Source: Costus lasius (taxonomy: Eukaryota; Streptophyta; Magnoliopsida; Zingiberales; Costaceae). From it: DNA of 64,000 nucleotides. The notes beneath the pieces were generated by a model. The model saw nothing but the letters and a program-made list of their open reading frames with translations. It did not search any database and was not told where the DNA came from. The translations under genes and the position numbers were made by a program. Location of the stretch: the NCBI GenBank assembly GCA_027563935.2, contig CM050454.1, forward strand, positions 49,876,596 to 49,940,595, read 5' to 3'. Positions 11,222 through 22,300 of this stretch are shown here, in pieces (within the stretch, counting starts at the first letter, position 1; every line of letters starts with the position of its first letter).

Positions 11222-11772
11222 TTAGTCGAAAAGTTTCAGAATTTCCTTCTTTACTACCTCTTTCATGTTCGGATTTAGTCGTCTCTGGTATTCAATAGAT
11301 GGTTTGCTACCATCTTCGAGGTATATCCTATGCATGCAGAAAGAAGGATTAATTCCTTTTATATCTTCCAAAGTATAGCCAATTACCTTCTTATGTTTTT
11401 GAAGTCTATTAAGGAGAAAGCTTGTTTGTTCTGAATCGAGGTGGGCAGCTACAATAATGGGATAAGTAGAATTATCACCTAAAAATTCAGACCTGAGGTT
11501 GCTTGGCAAGGATTTGAGCTCTATGTCCATCTACTCACTAACCTCAAATTTCGGTGTTGGTAGCTCTTCAAGTTTTTCTATACCCGACTCAACTTCGGTA
11601 CTTGAGTCGAGAATATGGGCATAGGCACGAGCCACCTCTTCCTGCTCCTCATTATTTTCATCCATCAAGCAAACCTCAAGGGGGTCGACGTCTGTCCGAG
11701 GAATGTGGGGCAAATTTTGCTCGTCGTCAAGGACTCCGATACTACAGTAGGAGTATGTAAAAAGAGGTTTCT
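11222..11772 (-). pseudogene. Athila-3 linker and start of reverse transcriptase, truncated
   Basis: Two minus-strand pieces in one frame. 11713-11531 carries an acidic linker (MDENNEEQEEVARAYAH). 11530-11222 reads MDIELKSLPSNLRSEFLGDN and then GYTLEDIKGINPSFCMHRIY, the conserved region just before gypsy RT. A TAG at 11531-11533 separates them. A frameshift near 11715-11772 separates this from the protease. The gene stops abruptly after KEVVKKEILKLF, at a junction with the inverted Copia-C LTR. Compared with Athila-2 it keeps the codons that element has lost near 3254. Confidence 0.8.
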
Positions 11773-12431
11773 TCAGACTTTCGTTATTTCAAATTCAATT
11801 ATTTCCTCACCTATGTGCATTGTCAACTTCCCATTCTTAACATCGATTATAGCACCAACAGTTGTGAAAAATGGTCTGCCCAGTATTATAGGAAGCTTGG
11901 AGTCTTCCTCCATTTTGAGTATAATGAAATCAGCTGGAATAAAAAATTTACCGACCTTTATTGGCATGTCCTCTAGAACTCCTACCGGATGTCATGCGGA
12001 ATGGTTGGCCAATTGCAACGAGATGTTTGTCGGCTTGAGGATTCCGATATCCAGTTTCTTGCAAAGGGAGAGTGGCATTAGGCTTACACTGGCACCGAGG
12101 TCGAACAAAGCACGGTCGAAAGGGGTGTTTCCGATTAGGCATTGAATGGTAAAGCTACCTGGGTCCGTCAATTTTGGCAGTAACTTATTTTGAATGATTG
12201 CGTTGCTTTCTTCAGTTAACGCCACTATGCCGTGTTCCTCCATTTTTCTTTTATTAGATAGGATTTCCTTCAAAAATTTAGCATAGGATGGCATTTGTGA
12301 TAAAACAACGGTAAAAGGGATGTTAATATACAATTTCTTTGAAACTTCCAAAAATTTACCGAACTGCCAATCAAGTTTCGCTTTTGCCAATCTCTGCGAA
12401 ATGAGATGGGTGGTTTGTAAGGTGGTGGTGG
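11773..12431 (-). pseudogene. Athila-3 gag C-terminus and aspartic protease
   Basis: Minus-strand frame 12390-11773. KLDWQFGKFLEVSKKLYINI and the following LSQMPSYAKFLKEILSNKR are typical of the Athila Gag-protease junction. The protease active-site region reads ALFDLGASVSLMPLSL (about 12122-12075) with the flap-side motif PIILGRPFFTTVGAII further on. The protease cuts the Gag-Pol precursor. A TGA at 11992-11994 interrupts the frame at SA-stop-HPVGVLEDM, where CGA is expected, so it is a probable CpG C-to-T change. The fragment is cut at 12431 by the Copia-C LTR. Confidence 0.82.
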
Positions 12432-14290
12432 TGTCGGTGTATATGCCCTAAGACCTAATATTGGTCCATTATTGTACTACTTAACATTGATATTTATATA
12501 TCATTCTGGCATTGTCGTTATCATCATTTGTTTACATCTGCAAATGTGTACATATGTGATAATGTAACTAGAGACAGATTGGATCTGTGCTAAAACTTTT
12601 TGTCCCCAATCAAGTACATTAGTAGATATGGGACAACTATGGAACATGAGAGACTGGTATATGGGCTAGTTAGGTACGAAATGCTAACGCAGACATATGG
12701 GTATATCAGTGGTAGATATACTGGATCGACCCGCTGTGAGGCAATGACTTGGTGTCATGAGTTATCATCACAAGTGACAGGAGATGTGTTGATCCCTAGA
12801 CTTGAGGTCATTGACTCTTCTATGTGGTTAGGGACATGATTTGATACAACCTAACATCTCGCCGTAGTTGGGCAGTCATAACGGTTGTCATTGAGTATGT
12901 CATGACCCATATAAGAAAATCAATTGACAGATAGAGGATTTGCCCCTTCCTGAGGGAAGCTTGATATCCATAGGGCCCCTTATGGTTCTATGACTGAAAG
13001 TGTATGGCCATACCCAGGTGAGAACCTGATTTAGTCATAACCATGTGATTGGGTTAAAACAAGTGGTGACACACTTGTCCAATTGGATATCAGTTTGGCA
13101 AATGGACTATAATACATCAGTGCCTAGTTGCGATGATGGGAATGTCGATGACAATATCCATTCCTATGACTTGGATAGCAGCGATGCACTGCTAGGTGCC
13201 ACTCACTGCTTGTGGTGACCTTAGGTCAGCACTGCCAACGCCAAAGGTACCTACAGGGTTGCACACCTTGATGCTCGAGTTTTCGTATTGATCAGATAGC
13301 CTTTGGATCGAGTTATTGGCTAATCCAGATCTATTTGCGAGATTCATCAGCGCCAATGGGCCTAATGAGATGGAAGAAACTTATTAAGGCTAACTTCCAT
13401 TTTTGGCATATTGACCAAATTAACCATGGTTAACCTCGTTTGACCTTGGGTTAAATTGGATTTGATCCAATGGGTTGATTAACATGCATAATGGACCTTG
13501 GGTTAGGCCCATTATATAGTTGGGCTTACTGATAAGTTAATTGGGCTTAAAGAGAAGAAAAGGTAAGCGCATATTTAACCCTAGTTATAATAGGGTTAAC
13601 GCCTATGCCTTAATTAATATCATGTGATTAATTAAAGATGATTTTGAATTAATCATTTAAGATAAAATAGTGGCTAATTAATTAATTAATTAGAGTCCTA
13701 TTTTTGTGGAGATTTAATAGGGCTAATTTTATTTAAATTAATTAGAGTCCTAATTGGATTAGGGTTTAATTAATTAATTCCTAAAATCATGCTCTCCTAA
13801 TTCTTCTCCAAACCACACATGATCTCTATAAAAGAGACCCTAGCCCGCCATTCTGATGGCACTAATTCCTCTTGGAGGCGTGGAGACAAGTGGAGGGGTG
13901 AAAGCTTGGGGTTCTTAGAGATTTTCTCCTCTTCTTCCATCAAGACTAAAGAGATCTTCTTCCTCTTCTTCCCTTGGCGCTTCCCCACCTTGGTGATTGG
14001 CGCAAGTGTTGAAGAGGAACTCTCTTGGCGTGGATCTTCTTCCCAAGGCTAGCATCAGGTATGGAAGAAGAAGACTCGAAGCATCCGTGTGTGTGAGACT
14101 ACAGAGGGCGCACAGTTGGGCGCCTACATCGACATCATCCCAAATTTCTTCAAGGTACCTTCTCATCTCATCGTGTCGACTCCTTCGCATGACGATCTTC
14201 ACTGGGTTTTGAGACTAGCCTGTTTCGGGGTTATTCTTCTGCTGTGCTTTCTATGAAAATCTTTTAAAATATCCCCGGGGTTTCCCAACA
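12432..14290 (+). repeat. 5' LTR of Copia-C (1,859 bp)
   Basis: Starts TGTCGGTGTATATGCCC and ends GGGGTTTCCCAACA, one base before a PBS. It shares the opening TGTnGGnGTATnTGCCCT and many internal blocks with the LTRs of Copia-A and B, showing the three families are related. It contains A/T-rich runs of TTAATTAATTAA around 13670-13770. The bases before it (GGTGG) would be the left target duplication; the partner is outside the window. Confidence 0.88.
13827..13834 (+). promoter_or_regulatory. Putative TATA box in the Copia-C LTR
   Basis: TATAAAAG in the sense orientation, about 460 bases before the LTR 3' end, in a CTCTATAAAAGAGACCC context. LTR promoters of plant copia elements usually sit at a comparable place upstream of the R region. 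The position fits; transcription cannot be shown from sequence. Confidence 0.45.
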
Positions 14291-14291
14291 G

Positions 14292-14303
14292 TGGTATGAA
14301 AGC
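14292..14303 (+). other. Primer binding site of Copia-C, iMet type with two mismatches
   Basis: TGGTATGAAAGC, against TGGTATCAGAGC in the Copia-A, A-prime and B copies. It is one base from the LTR end, where the tRNA-iMet site is expected. The two changes probably reflect decay after insertion. Confidence 0.75.
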
Positions 14304-15050
14304 GACTTGCGAGCCTTGAACGATGTTTTTCATGCTTTTCTATGCTCGGGTGCCATATCTAATTTTCGCAAATTTCATATGCCATGCTCACGATTTTTCT
14401 AAGTAGGAAAAATTGTAGGTCTTTTCTTCCAACCCTCTATTCAATTTCTATCTGATTATTGGATGATTATTTTTCTGATTGATTTAAGGTTGAAGGCACA
14501 CGCAATTTTGTCAAGTAGGACAGACATTGTGTCTTCAGACTGGCCGGGTCTCTTGATTTGACAAAATTGCAAGCTGAAAGGATCTATAAAATCATGATGA
14601 AACATAATCTTAAATAATCAAAAGATTTGTGATAAGAAGAAGAGGAAGAAAGACATGTTTTATAAGAAACTACAATTTCAGATTTTAGGTTTTTCATGAG
14701 CATATAGAATTGCATGAGTAAGTACCTTGTTTGTGCATGATGTTGTGATCACTAGTCAAGCCCCAATTGCATGCCTGTGATGTATTCTTGTCAGGCCTAC
14801 GTGCCGCCATTCTTTTTCTTTTATTTTGTAAAATTCAAGAAGAAGATTAAGGGGGCACATCCTACATAATTGATGGCGCAACAAGCTTCAACAAAGGTGG
14901 TGCATCTTCCTCGGAGGAGGAACCATGGCATTGGCCGAACCATGGGGTGTGCTTATAGGGTTTCCCTAGAACTACCTCTAGGGTTTGAGAGCTAAAATAT
15001 GGTGTGGTGGACCTTGGTGCTAACCTTGAAGATCAAGCTAGAGGTCAGCT
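14304..15050 (+). other. Copia-C leader, first segment
   Basis: Untranslated leader following the PBS. It contains a CATG-rich part near 14700-14780 and GTGGTGCATCTTCC and AGGGTTTCCCTAGAAC in the second half. No reading frame, no stem-loop of the conserved kind. It ends at the CAGCT target duplication of solo LTR A0 and resumes at 27139. Confidence 0.7.
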
Positions 15051-15902
15051 TGAAAAGACCCCTAAATCTAGGGGGCCGAAACCCTAAGGGTGGCGCAAAA
15101 GAAAGTTTTCGCATGGGAAGCTAGGGTTTCAACAATAATCGCATATATGTTTATATGATCAACCTCTTATAGTTAGGAATCATACCATAGCCATTTCGAT
15201 TGGATGGCGTCAAGGAAGAAGAGATTCGAACGAAACTCCTCCAAAAGGTGCGCACACAAGGTGATGCCGCCTACTCCTTGAGATCCTTGTGCTAGCAAGG
15301 TTCTTCAAGGGTCTTTGATCGAATCAAAGGGATGAGATGTCTTCTCCCACTCGGCCGAGACCTCTCCAAGACGTGAAGGAAGCTTTTCACCCGAGAGAGA
15401 GCGTCGAGAGCAAGAGTCAAAACGTATTGGCGTTCAAGAGAGGTGGCGCATGAAGACTTACTAAAAATAGCAAGCCATGAAGAGCATGCACCCACTTCTT
15501 CATAACCGACAATAATGCTTCAAAGATTGAACCATGCGTTCATTCTCTTGAACCGGTTTAATCTAATTGACCCAACTCAATTTGGTTCAAAGACCAAATC
15601 AAAACAGCCCAAGCCATTTGGTCTAGATCATCTTAAACCCTAAGGCTCCTGATCTAACCGTTCATCTCGCGATGCTTTTGATCTCACCAATCTAGCATCT
15701 ATTCTCTCGATCGAAGCTTACCGATCTCAAGCCCTAATCAATCGAACATGATCAGACCAGATCTCACTTACAATCAGAGTCTAAATCCCTTTAAACTGAA
15801 CTTAATCAATTCAGTCCACACGATCTGACTTAAGTAAGCCATATCATCAAATTGTGCGACCCTGAGGGTTTCCTTTAAATGTCGGTAACGATAACTCACG
15901 TT

Positions 15903-17573
15903 TGTTGGGGTATGCCCTTAAGGCTAATGTTTGAGGCCTAAGGATTGTATCAGTATCATGTAATAAACTCTTGTGTTTATAAAGGCATGGTTGTTATTCA
16001 GTTTGTTACCTTGTCTGCTGTAATAAGTGTACTTCTGAATAATGTCTCAATGCTGTTCAGCTGGGCTGACATGCTATTATGTCCTTAGTCGATGTATCTT
16101 GGTGAACATGAGACAGCCTTGATATGGTTAAGACTAATATGTGTTCTAATCTTATAGGATGCTTCGAGCATGGAATAAGATATAGACTCATGGGTACATT
16201 GGATGTACTGGACAGACCCTACTAGGATATTCAATTGCTTGTCACAATGTGAATATTCCTTGATTGTATCAAGTGGCACATTTCCTCTGACTTGAGATTA
16301 CTTGTGTTTCTAAATGATGATTGTCATTGTTTTTAGGTAGTTCAATATCATTTGAAACATAATGATTATAGACTATCTTGGATGGTGAGCTTGAGTCATG
16401 TTAGGGCACTAGTGATAGACATAGGATTGCCGTCTCCTTGTTTAAGGAGTGCGATGTTCTAAAGGGCCCCCTGGATGAGATGATTGAGAAAGTGTATGGC
16501 CATACCCGGGTGACTGTGATCATCTGATCTAATCATGCTCATCATATTGGAATTACAAGCTTGACACGCTTGTCCAATAAGAACATCCAGTGGCAAAGGA
16601 AATATGTATGCTTAGTGAAGTTGATTCACGCTTGTGCTGTATTTTGGGTGTAGTCTTGGAAGACTCTTTCCTTTATATCGGGAGACAGTGATGTGTTGCT
16701 AGATACCCCTTACTGATCGTGATGACGTGAGTTATCGTTACTGACATTTAAAGGAAACCCTCAGGGTCGCACAATTTGATGATATGGCTTACTTAAGTCA
16801 GATCGTGTGGACTGAATTGTTTAAGTTCAGTTTAAAGGGATTTGATCTCTGATTGTAAGTGAGATCTGGTCTGATCATGTTTGATTGATTAGGGCTTGAG
16901 ATCGGTAAGCTTCGATCGAGAGAATAGATGCTAGATCGGTGAGATCAGAAGCATCAAGAGATCAATGGTTAGATCTGGAGCCTTAGGGTTTATTTGAGAT
17001 CTAGACTTGATTGCTTGGCTTGATTGGTTCTTAAACCGAACCAAATTGAACCAGCTCATGAAATGAGCGCATGGTTCAAGGCGTGGCGACATGTTCACTT
17101 GGCGTGAACATTGGAGCGATGAGTGGTTGCTATTTTTAGTAACCATGATCTCCACTTGGAGATGGCTCACGTTCGAATAGAGGGTTCTCTATTCTCGTCA
17201 CTCAAACTCATTCCTCTCGACACTCTTTGGTGTGCGGCGACAACTTGAAGCATAGAGGAAGATTCGGCCAAGAGAGATCGACATCTCCATCCCTTTCCTT
17301 TCGATCAAAGACATCTTGGTCGATCCTTGCTAGCACAAGGGACGACAAGAAGCAAGCCGTCGCTCATCTTGTGTGTGACGATTTGGAGGAGACCTTCGTT
17401 GTTCTCTTGCCTCCAAGGCGCCATCTTGAAATGGCTATGGTATGAATCGCATCTTCTCTATTCATGTTTCGAAAGTTGATCATATAATGCATGCTCTTCG
17501 ACCCTTAAATCCGCTGCCTATCATGTTGCGCCACTTTAGGGTTTCGCACCCCTCATGAAAGGGGTTCCCTTCA
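15903..17573 (+). repeat. 5' LTR of Copia-A (1,671 bp)
   Basis: Starts TGTTGGGGTATGCCC, ends GGGGTTCCCTTCA, two bases before the PBS. It is equal in length to the second LTR at 23300-24970 with about 15 visible substitutions and no indel. A candidate TATA-like TTTATATC lies near 16672 but is not convincing. Reading frames inside are not conserved as protein. Confidence 0.92.
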
Positions 17574-17575
17574 AT

Positions 17576-17587
17576 TGGTATCAGAGC
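17576..17587 (+). other. Primer binding site of Copia-A, tRNA-iMet
   Basis: TGGTATCAGAGC, the standard plant initiator-Met tRNA complement, two bases after the LTR. The same site occurs again at 24973-24984 after the second LTR. Confidence 0.92.
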
Positions 17588-18480
17588 AGGTTACATGCGT
17601 AATTATATGATTGCTTTGATTTTGTGTTCCATGAATGTTTAGATCTATATCATGCGTAATTTTATCATGTTAATATGTTTCATGTAGAAACCTATTTTAT
17701 GTTTCATTTGCGCATGTATGTTGGCATGTTGGCGCATCTTTGTTTTCTCAAAAATGGATCACATGCGCGACTAACATTAGATCTAAGGCCCTGCTGTAAA
17801 CCCCTAGACGGGTTATTAGGGTTGAAATCATCCCCTAGGTTAGATCCAACAGTCTGATCAGACTATCTGACAGCCTTGATGGGTCGACCAGATAGCATCT
17901 GTGCGCAAGCATCAGATGGCTATAGGTCGACTGCAGACAGGCGTGTAGCGATGTCTGATTGAGACAACCTATGAACGCACATGAGTTAGGCCCGGGGTCA
18001 CACCCGCTTGCCAGACCTCATTGTGGTCGTTCAGCCCTTGGCGCATGCATTGTTGACCTTTTGGTCGACTCAAGTCAGTTAGGACTTGGTGCATGTAAGG
18101 GCACAGGATCTGACTAGGTTCGATGAGTGGATCCCTAGTAATGGACCGTTGTAAGGTAGTAAGGCTAATAAGGAAAAATAAAATTAATCTCAATGGGGTT
18201 TTTCAAAAATTTTATTTTTCATGATTGGATCACATGATGTATGATGCCATATGTATGTTTATTTAGTCTTATGTGGGCTGCCCATGTTTAATGTGTGCTG
18301 TGCTGGGGCCTGCGTGCCTGGAATTATTTTGTAAATTATTTTTAATTGTGATCTGCGTATCACCTTCTATTTAATTTATAAAATGTAATTGACCTGCGAG
18401 TCAATCTTGTCTAGATAGATTAATTTGTAAATTAATCAGACAAGAGCACAGAGCACACTTGGCAGAGGCGCATGCAGCAG

Positions 18481-18530
18481 TGGCTTGACCAGGTGGGAGG
18501 TCCAGGGTTCGACTCTGGGACCAGGCGCAT
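18481..18530 (+). repeat. tRNA-like module (A- and B-box-like) in the Copia-A leader
   Basis: TGGCTTGACCAGGTGGG resembles a Pol III A box and GGTTCGACTCT (18506-18516) a B box of a tRNA or tRNA-derived SINE. The B-box part lies in a small inverted repeat (GGTCCAGGG / GACTCTGGGACC). It recurs at about 25878-25930 and, on the minus strand, at about 50730-50780. It is too short and unstructured to be a real tRNA gene. Confidence 0.4.
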
Positions 18531-18812
18531 TTTCCCTGGTAGGCGCACCTGAGCTGCAGATGGCGCTTGGGCCCTAGTTTGGGCCAAATGAGCAGCTAAA
18601 GACACATGAAGAAAAACAAGTGAAGACTTAAGTTAATTAAGGTCTTACTTAGGTTTCATGGGCGTTTACCACATAAGATCCATGCTTTCTTTTATTGTTT
18701 AAATATTAGAATTGCATGATTAGTTTATCTTCTGCTATCACCATAGGAAATGCATGATAGTCAAGAAGATAAAAGACCGTTAAAATCCAACGCTAAATAT
18801 CAAGCTCGTAAG

Positions 18813-19202
18813 CCTTCTGACGCGAAACCTCACTGTTCTGACTATCGTTGGAGCCGTGTTGTACCCACTCAGTGGGCACGTCCATCTATCTTCAGACGGT
18901 GTGGGATTACACCTGCGTGTTACAGAGAAGGGATTTATCGCTTCTCGTTGCTCAGCATAGCACGTGGTGGTCCAGGGAGTAGGTCGGGTCAGCTTGACCA
19001 TGTAGGCTACATATGTGGCGCATATGGTAGCACATGGAGGCAGCCATCTGTGGGGTCAGAGACTGTGTTGTACCAACTCAGTTGGCACAGTCTGCTGGAT
19101 TGCCCAGATGAAGGGGAATCGCACGGGTTGGCGATCGGCAGGGACTGCCTACCAGAAATTAGTGCTTGTACTCTCTGTGCACCTTATCTCGCTTGAGCGG
19201 GA
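18813..19202 (+). other. Conserved stem-loop series in the Copia-A leader RNA
   Basis: Stem-loop 1: CCCAC-TCA-GTGGG at 18864-18876, enclosed by CCTTCTGA (18813-18820) pairing with TCAGACGG (18892-18899, one mismatch). Stem-loop 2: CCAAC-TCA-GTTGG at 19073-19085, enclosed by GACTGTG (19061-19067) and CACAGTC (19086-19092). Stem-loop 3: TCTCGC-TTGA-GCGGGA at 19187-19202, with one G-T pair. Equivalent stems stand at the same spacing in A-prime (50049-50434), B (33368-33763) and C (27394-27675 and 59988-60001), with different bases but preserved pairing. The series is likely a cis-acting RNA element; its function is inferred only. Confidence 0.6.
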
Positions 19203-19394
19203 CGCGGAGACCAAGTATGAAATCTGGATCCCATCTCACTAAAAGAGTGTTTACTCTTTCGGACTGTTTAATGGATTTTTCAGTCAGATAAAATAGTGAG
19301 AAAAAGAATCTTTCTTAAGTCCTGATTGATTCTTAACATTGATACTGACCTTGCTGTTCTTGCATTGTTGTAGATACCTGCAGCAACGAACACC

Positions 19395-22300
19395 ATGAGC
19401 TTCAATGTGCGATCCCTACTGGAAAGGGAGAAGTTTGCTGGGCCAAACTTCTCAGACTGGTTTGGACACCTTAAGATTGTTCTTAAGGCAGAGAGAAAAC
19501 TGTATGTCCTCGAGACGGCTATACCGCCTCAGCCCGCTCCGAACGCCGCAAGGGCGGTTCGGGAAGCCTATGAAAAGCATGTCAATGATAGCATTGATGT
19601 CGCTTGCCTGATGCTAGCGTCTATGACGCCACCGCTACAGCGTCAGCATGAGGATATGTCGGCTATAGAAATTATAGCGAACCTCAAGATGCTGTATGCT
19701 GCACAGGCGAGGACTGAACGCTATAATTTGACGAAGCTCTTCTTTCAGAGCAAACTGGCTGAAGGGAGCCCAGTGGGAGCTCACGTGCTCAAGATGATTG
19801 GGCACAAGGAAGCTCTAGAGAAACTGGGGCATACCATCAATCAGGAGCTCGCTGTAGATATTATTCTGCAGTCTCTCCCACCTTCATTCGACGCGTTCAT
19901 TATTAACTTTAATATGAACAAAATCGATTGTACTCCGGCAGAGCTGCTGAATATGCTCTTGACTACTGAGGAAACTCTGAAGGGAAAGCCTTCGACCTCT
20001 GTCTTAATGGTTCCTTCAAGGAACAAGAAGAAGGGGAAGAAGGGCAAGACCCCTGTCAAGAATTACAGCAAGGCTCTGAAGCAAAAGGTTAAGCGGTCCA
20101 AGGAATACAGGTGTTTCCACTGTGGCCAGCTGGTTCACTGGAAAAAGGACTGTAAAGCGCTCCAAGGAGACAAGAGGGGAAGCATTGCTTCTGGCTCAGG
20201 TATTTACGTGACGGAAGTCATGGTTTCATCTTCTTCTATATCATGGGTGTTGGACACTGCATGTGGAGTTCACATTTGTTCAAATGTACAGGAACTCAAG
20301 AGAAGAAGACAGGTGGGACAGCATGAGGTGGACCTACGCGTTGGAAACGGGGCACGGGTTGCTGCTGTTGCTGTAGGAGACTATTTCATCTCTTTGCCAT
20401 CTGGAATTGTATTAGAATTAAACAGTTGTTACTTTGTTCCCAGTATTACTAAAAATATTATCTCCATTCCTGCTCTTGTCAGGAAGGGTTTTTTCTTTGA
20501 ATGCAATATTTCAAAGTGTGTTTTATCTTTAGATAATATTGTTTATGCAACTGGTTCAATTAACAATGGGTTATTCATGTTGGACATGGAATGTTCTATA
20601 CAAAATATTGATATTAAGAAAGCCAAGAATGCTGATGACAGCACCTTGCTATGGCATAGTCGTCTAGGCCATATTAACAAGAAGCGCATTAAGCGGTTGC
20701 ATGATAATGGACTGCTGGGATCATTCTCCTATGAGGAGATTGATACATGCAAGGCTTGTTTAATGGGTAAAATGACGAAGTCACCTTTTCCTAACAAAGG
20801 TCAAAGGGCTTCAGGTTTACTTGACCTTATACACTGTGATGTGTGTGGGCCATTTAATAAACATGCCAGAGGTGGCTATCAGTACTTCATTACCTTTACT
20901 GATGATTTCAGTAGATATGGGTATGTCTATTTAATGAGACATAAAAGTGAATCTTTTGACAAGTTCAAAGAGTTCAAGAATGAAGTACAGAATCAGCTAG
21001 GCCGAAATATCAAGGCACTTCATTCTGATCGAGGTGGGGAATACCTAAGTCGAGAATTTACTGACTATCTGAAGGAGTGTGGGATTATCTCACAGCTCAC
21101 TCCGCCAGGAACACCGCAATGGAATGGTGTGTCCGAGAGGAGAAATAGAACTCTACTTAATATGGTTCGTTCTATGATGAGTCAGGCTACTCTTCCTTAC
21201 TCCTTTTGGGGATTTGCACTGGAGACAGCTGCAAAGGTACTAAACTGAGTGCCATCCAAGGCAGTTTCTAAGACTCCATATGAGTTATGGTATGGGAAAC
21301 AGCCGAGCTTGACATTTATCAGGATCTGGGGCTGCGAGGCTTATGTCAAAAAGCTCGCCTCTGGGAAACTAGAGAGCAGATCTGACAAATGCATCTTTGT
21401 CGGTTACCCTAAGGAAACTAAGGGTTATTATTTCTACGATCCCAAAGAGAACAAGGTATTTGTTGCTCGGACGGCCATATTTCTTGAGAAGGAGTTTCTT
21501 CTGCAAGAGGCCAATGGGAGAGAAATAAATCTGGATGAGAACCCAGAGGAAGGACAAAGTGCTCAAGCGCAGTTGGATGAGCCTGAGCTGGTGGAACAGG
21601 TTATTGAACAACCTGAGGCTCAGATATCACGGGAACCGCGAAGATCGGGAAGGATTCGTCGTCAGCCTGAGCGCTATGACGGAGTCTACATCATTGATAA
21701 TGATGAACCCCTCACTTATGCGGATGCGGTCAGTGGACCGGAGTCAGCAAGATGGCTTGAAGCTATGCGCGCCGAGATGGACTCCATGTCAGATAACCAA
21801 GTCTGGGATTTGGTTGATCCGCCTCCGGGAGTTATCCCTATAGGCTGTAAATGGATCTTCAAGAAGAAGATTGACATGGATGGTAACGTGGTTACCTATA
21901 AAGGCAGGCTAGTTGCGAAAGGTTTCAAACAAATCTACGGGATAGATTATGATGAAACTTTCTCACCTGTAGCTATGTTTAAGTCTATTCGGATTCTTTT
22001 TGCGATAGCAGCATATTATGATTATGAGATCTGGCAAATGGATGTGAAAACAGCTTTCCTTAATGGAAATCTGGATGAGGATGTGTATATGACACAACCT
22101 GAAGGTTTCACTAATCCATCAGATCGTCATAAAATATGCAAGTTAAAGAAGTCTATTTATGGACTTAAACAAGCATCTAGAAGCTGGAATATTCGTTTTG
22201 ATGAATCAGTCACTGAATTTGGTTTCATCAAGAACGAGGATGACCCGTGTGTATATAAGAGGTTTAGTGGGAGCGTGATTACCTTCCTGGTCCTCTTCGT

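Larger units (their letters stand above)
17588..19394 (+). other. Copia-A untranslated leader (1.8 kb)
   Basis: Long noncoding leader between PBS and gag ATG. It carries a tRNA-like module at 18481-18516 and a series of stem-loops at 18813-19202. Just before gag there is a pyrimidine-rich stretch ending TTGTTGTAG at 19373, resembling a splice acceptor. The reading frame 18750-19196 through this leader is disrupted in the minus copies and is not taken as a gene. Confidence 0.75.

Noticed and set aside
18481..18530. Possible tRNA gene
   Set aside because: No acceptor or anticodon stem can be formed; only box-like motifs are present.
18750..19196. 148-codon frame in the Copia-A leader
   Set aside because: It spans the stem-loop series; the counterpart in A-prime is broken and those in B and C are absent. 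The noncoding structure explains the conservation better.
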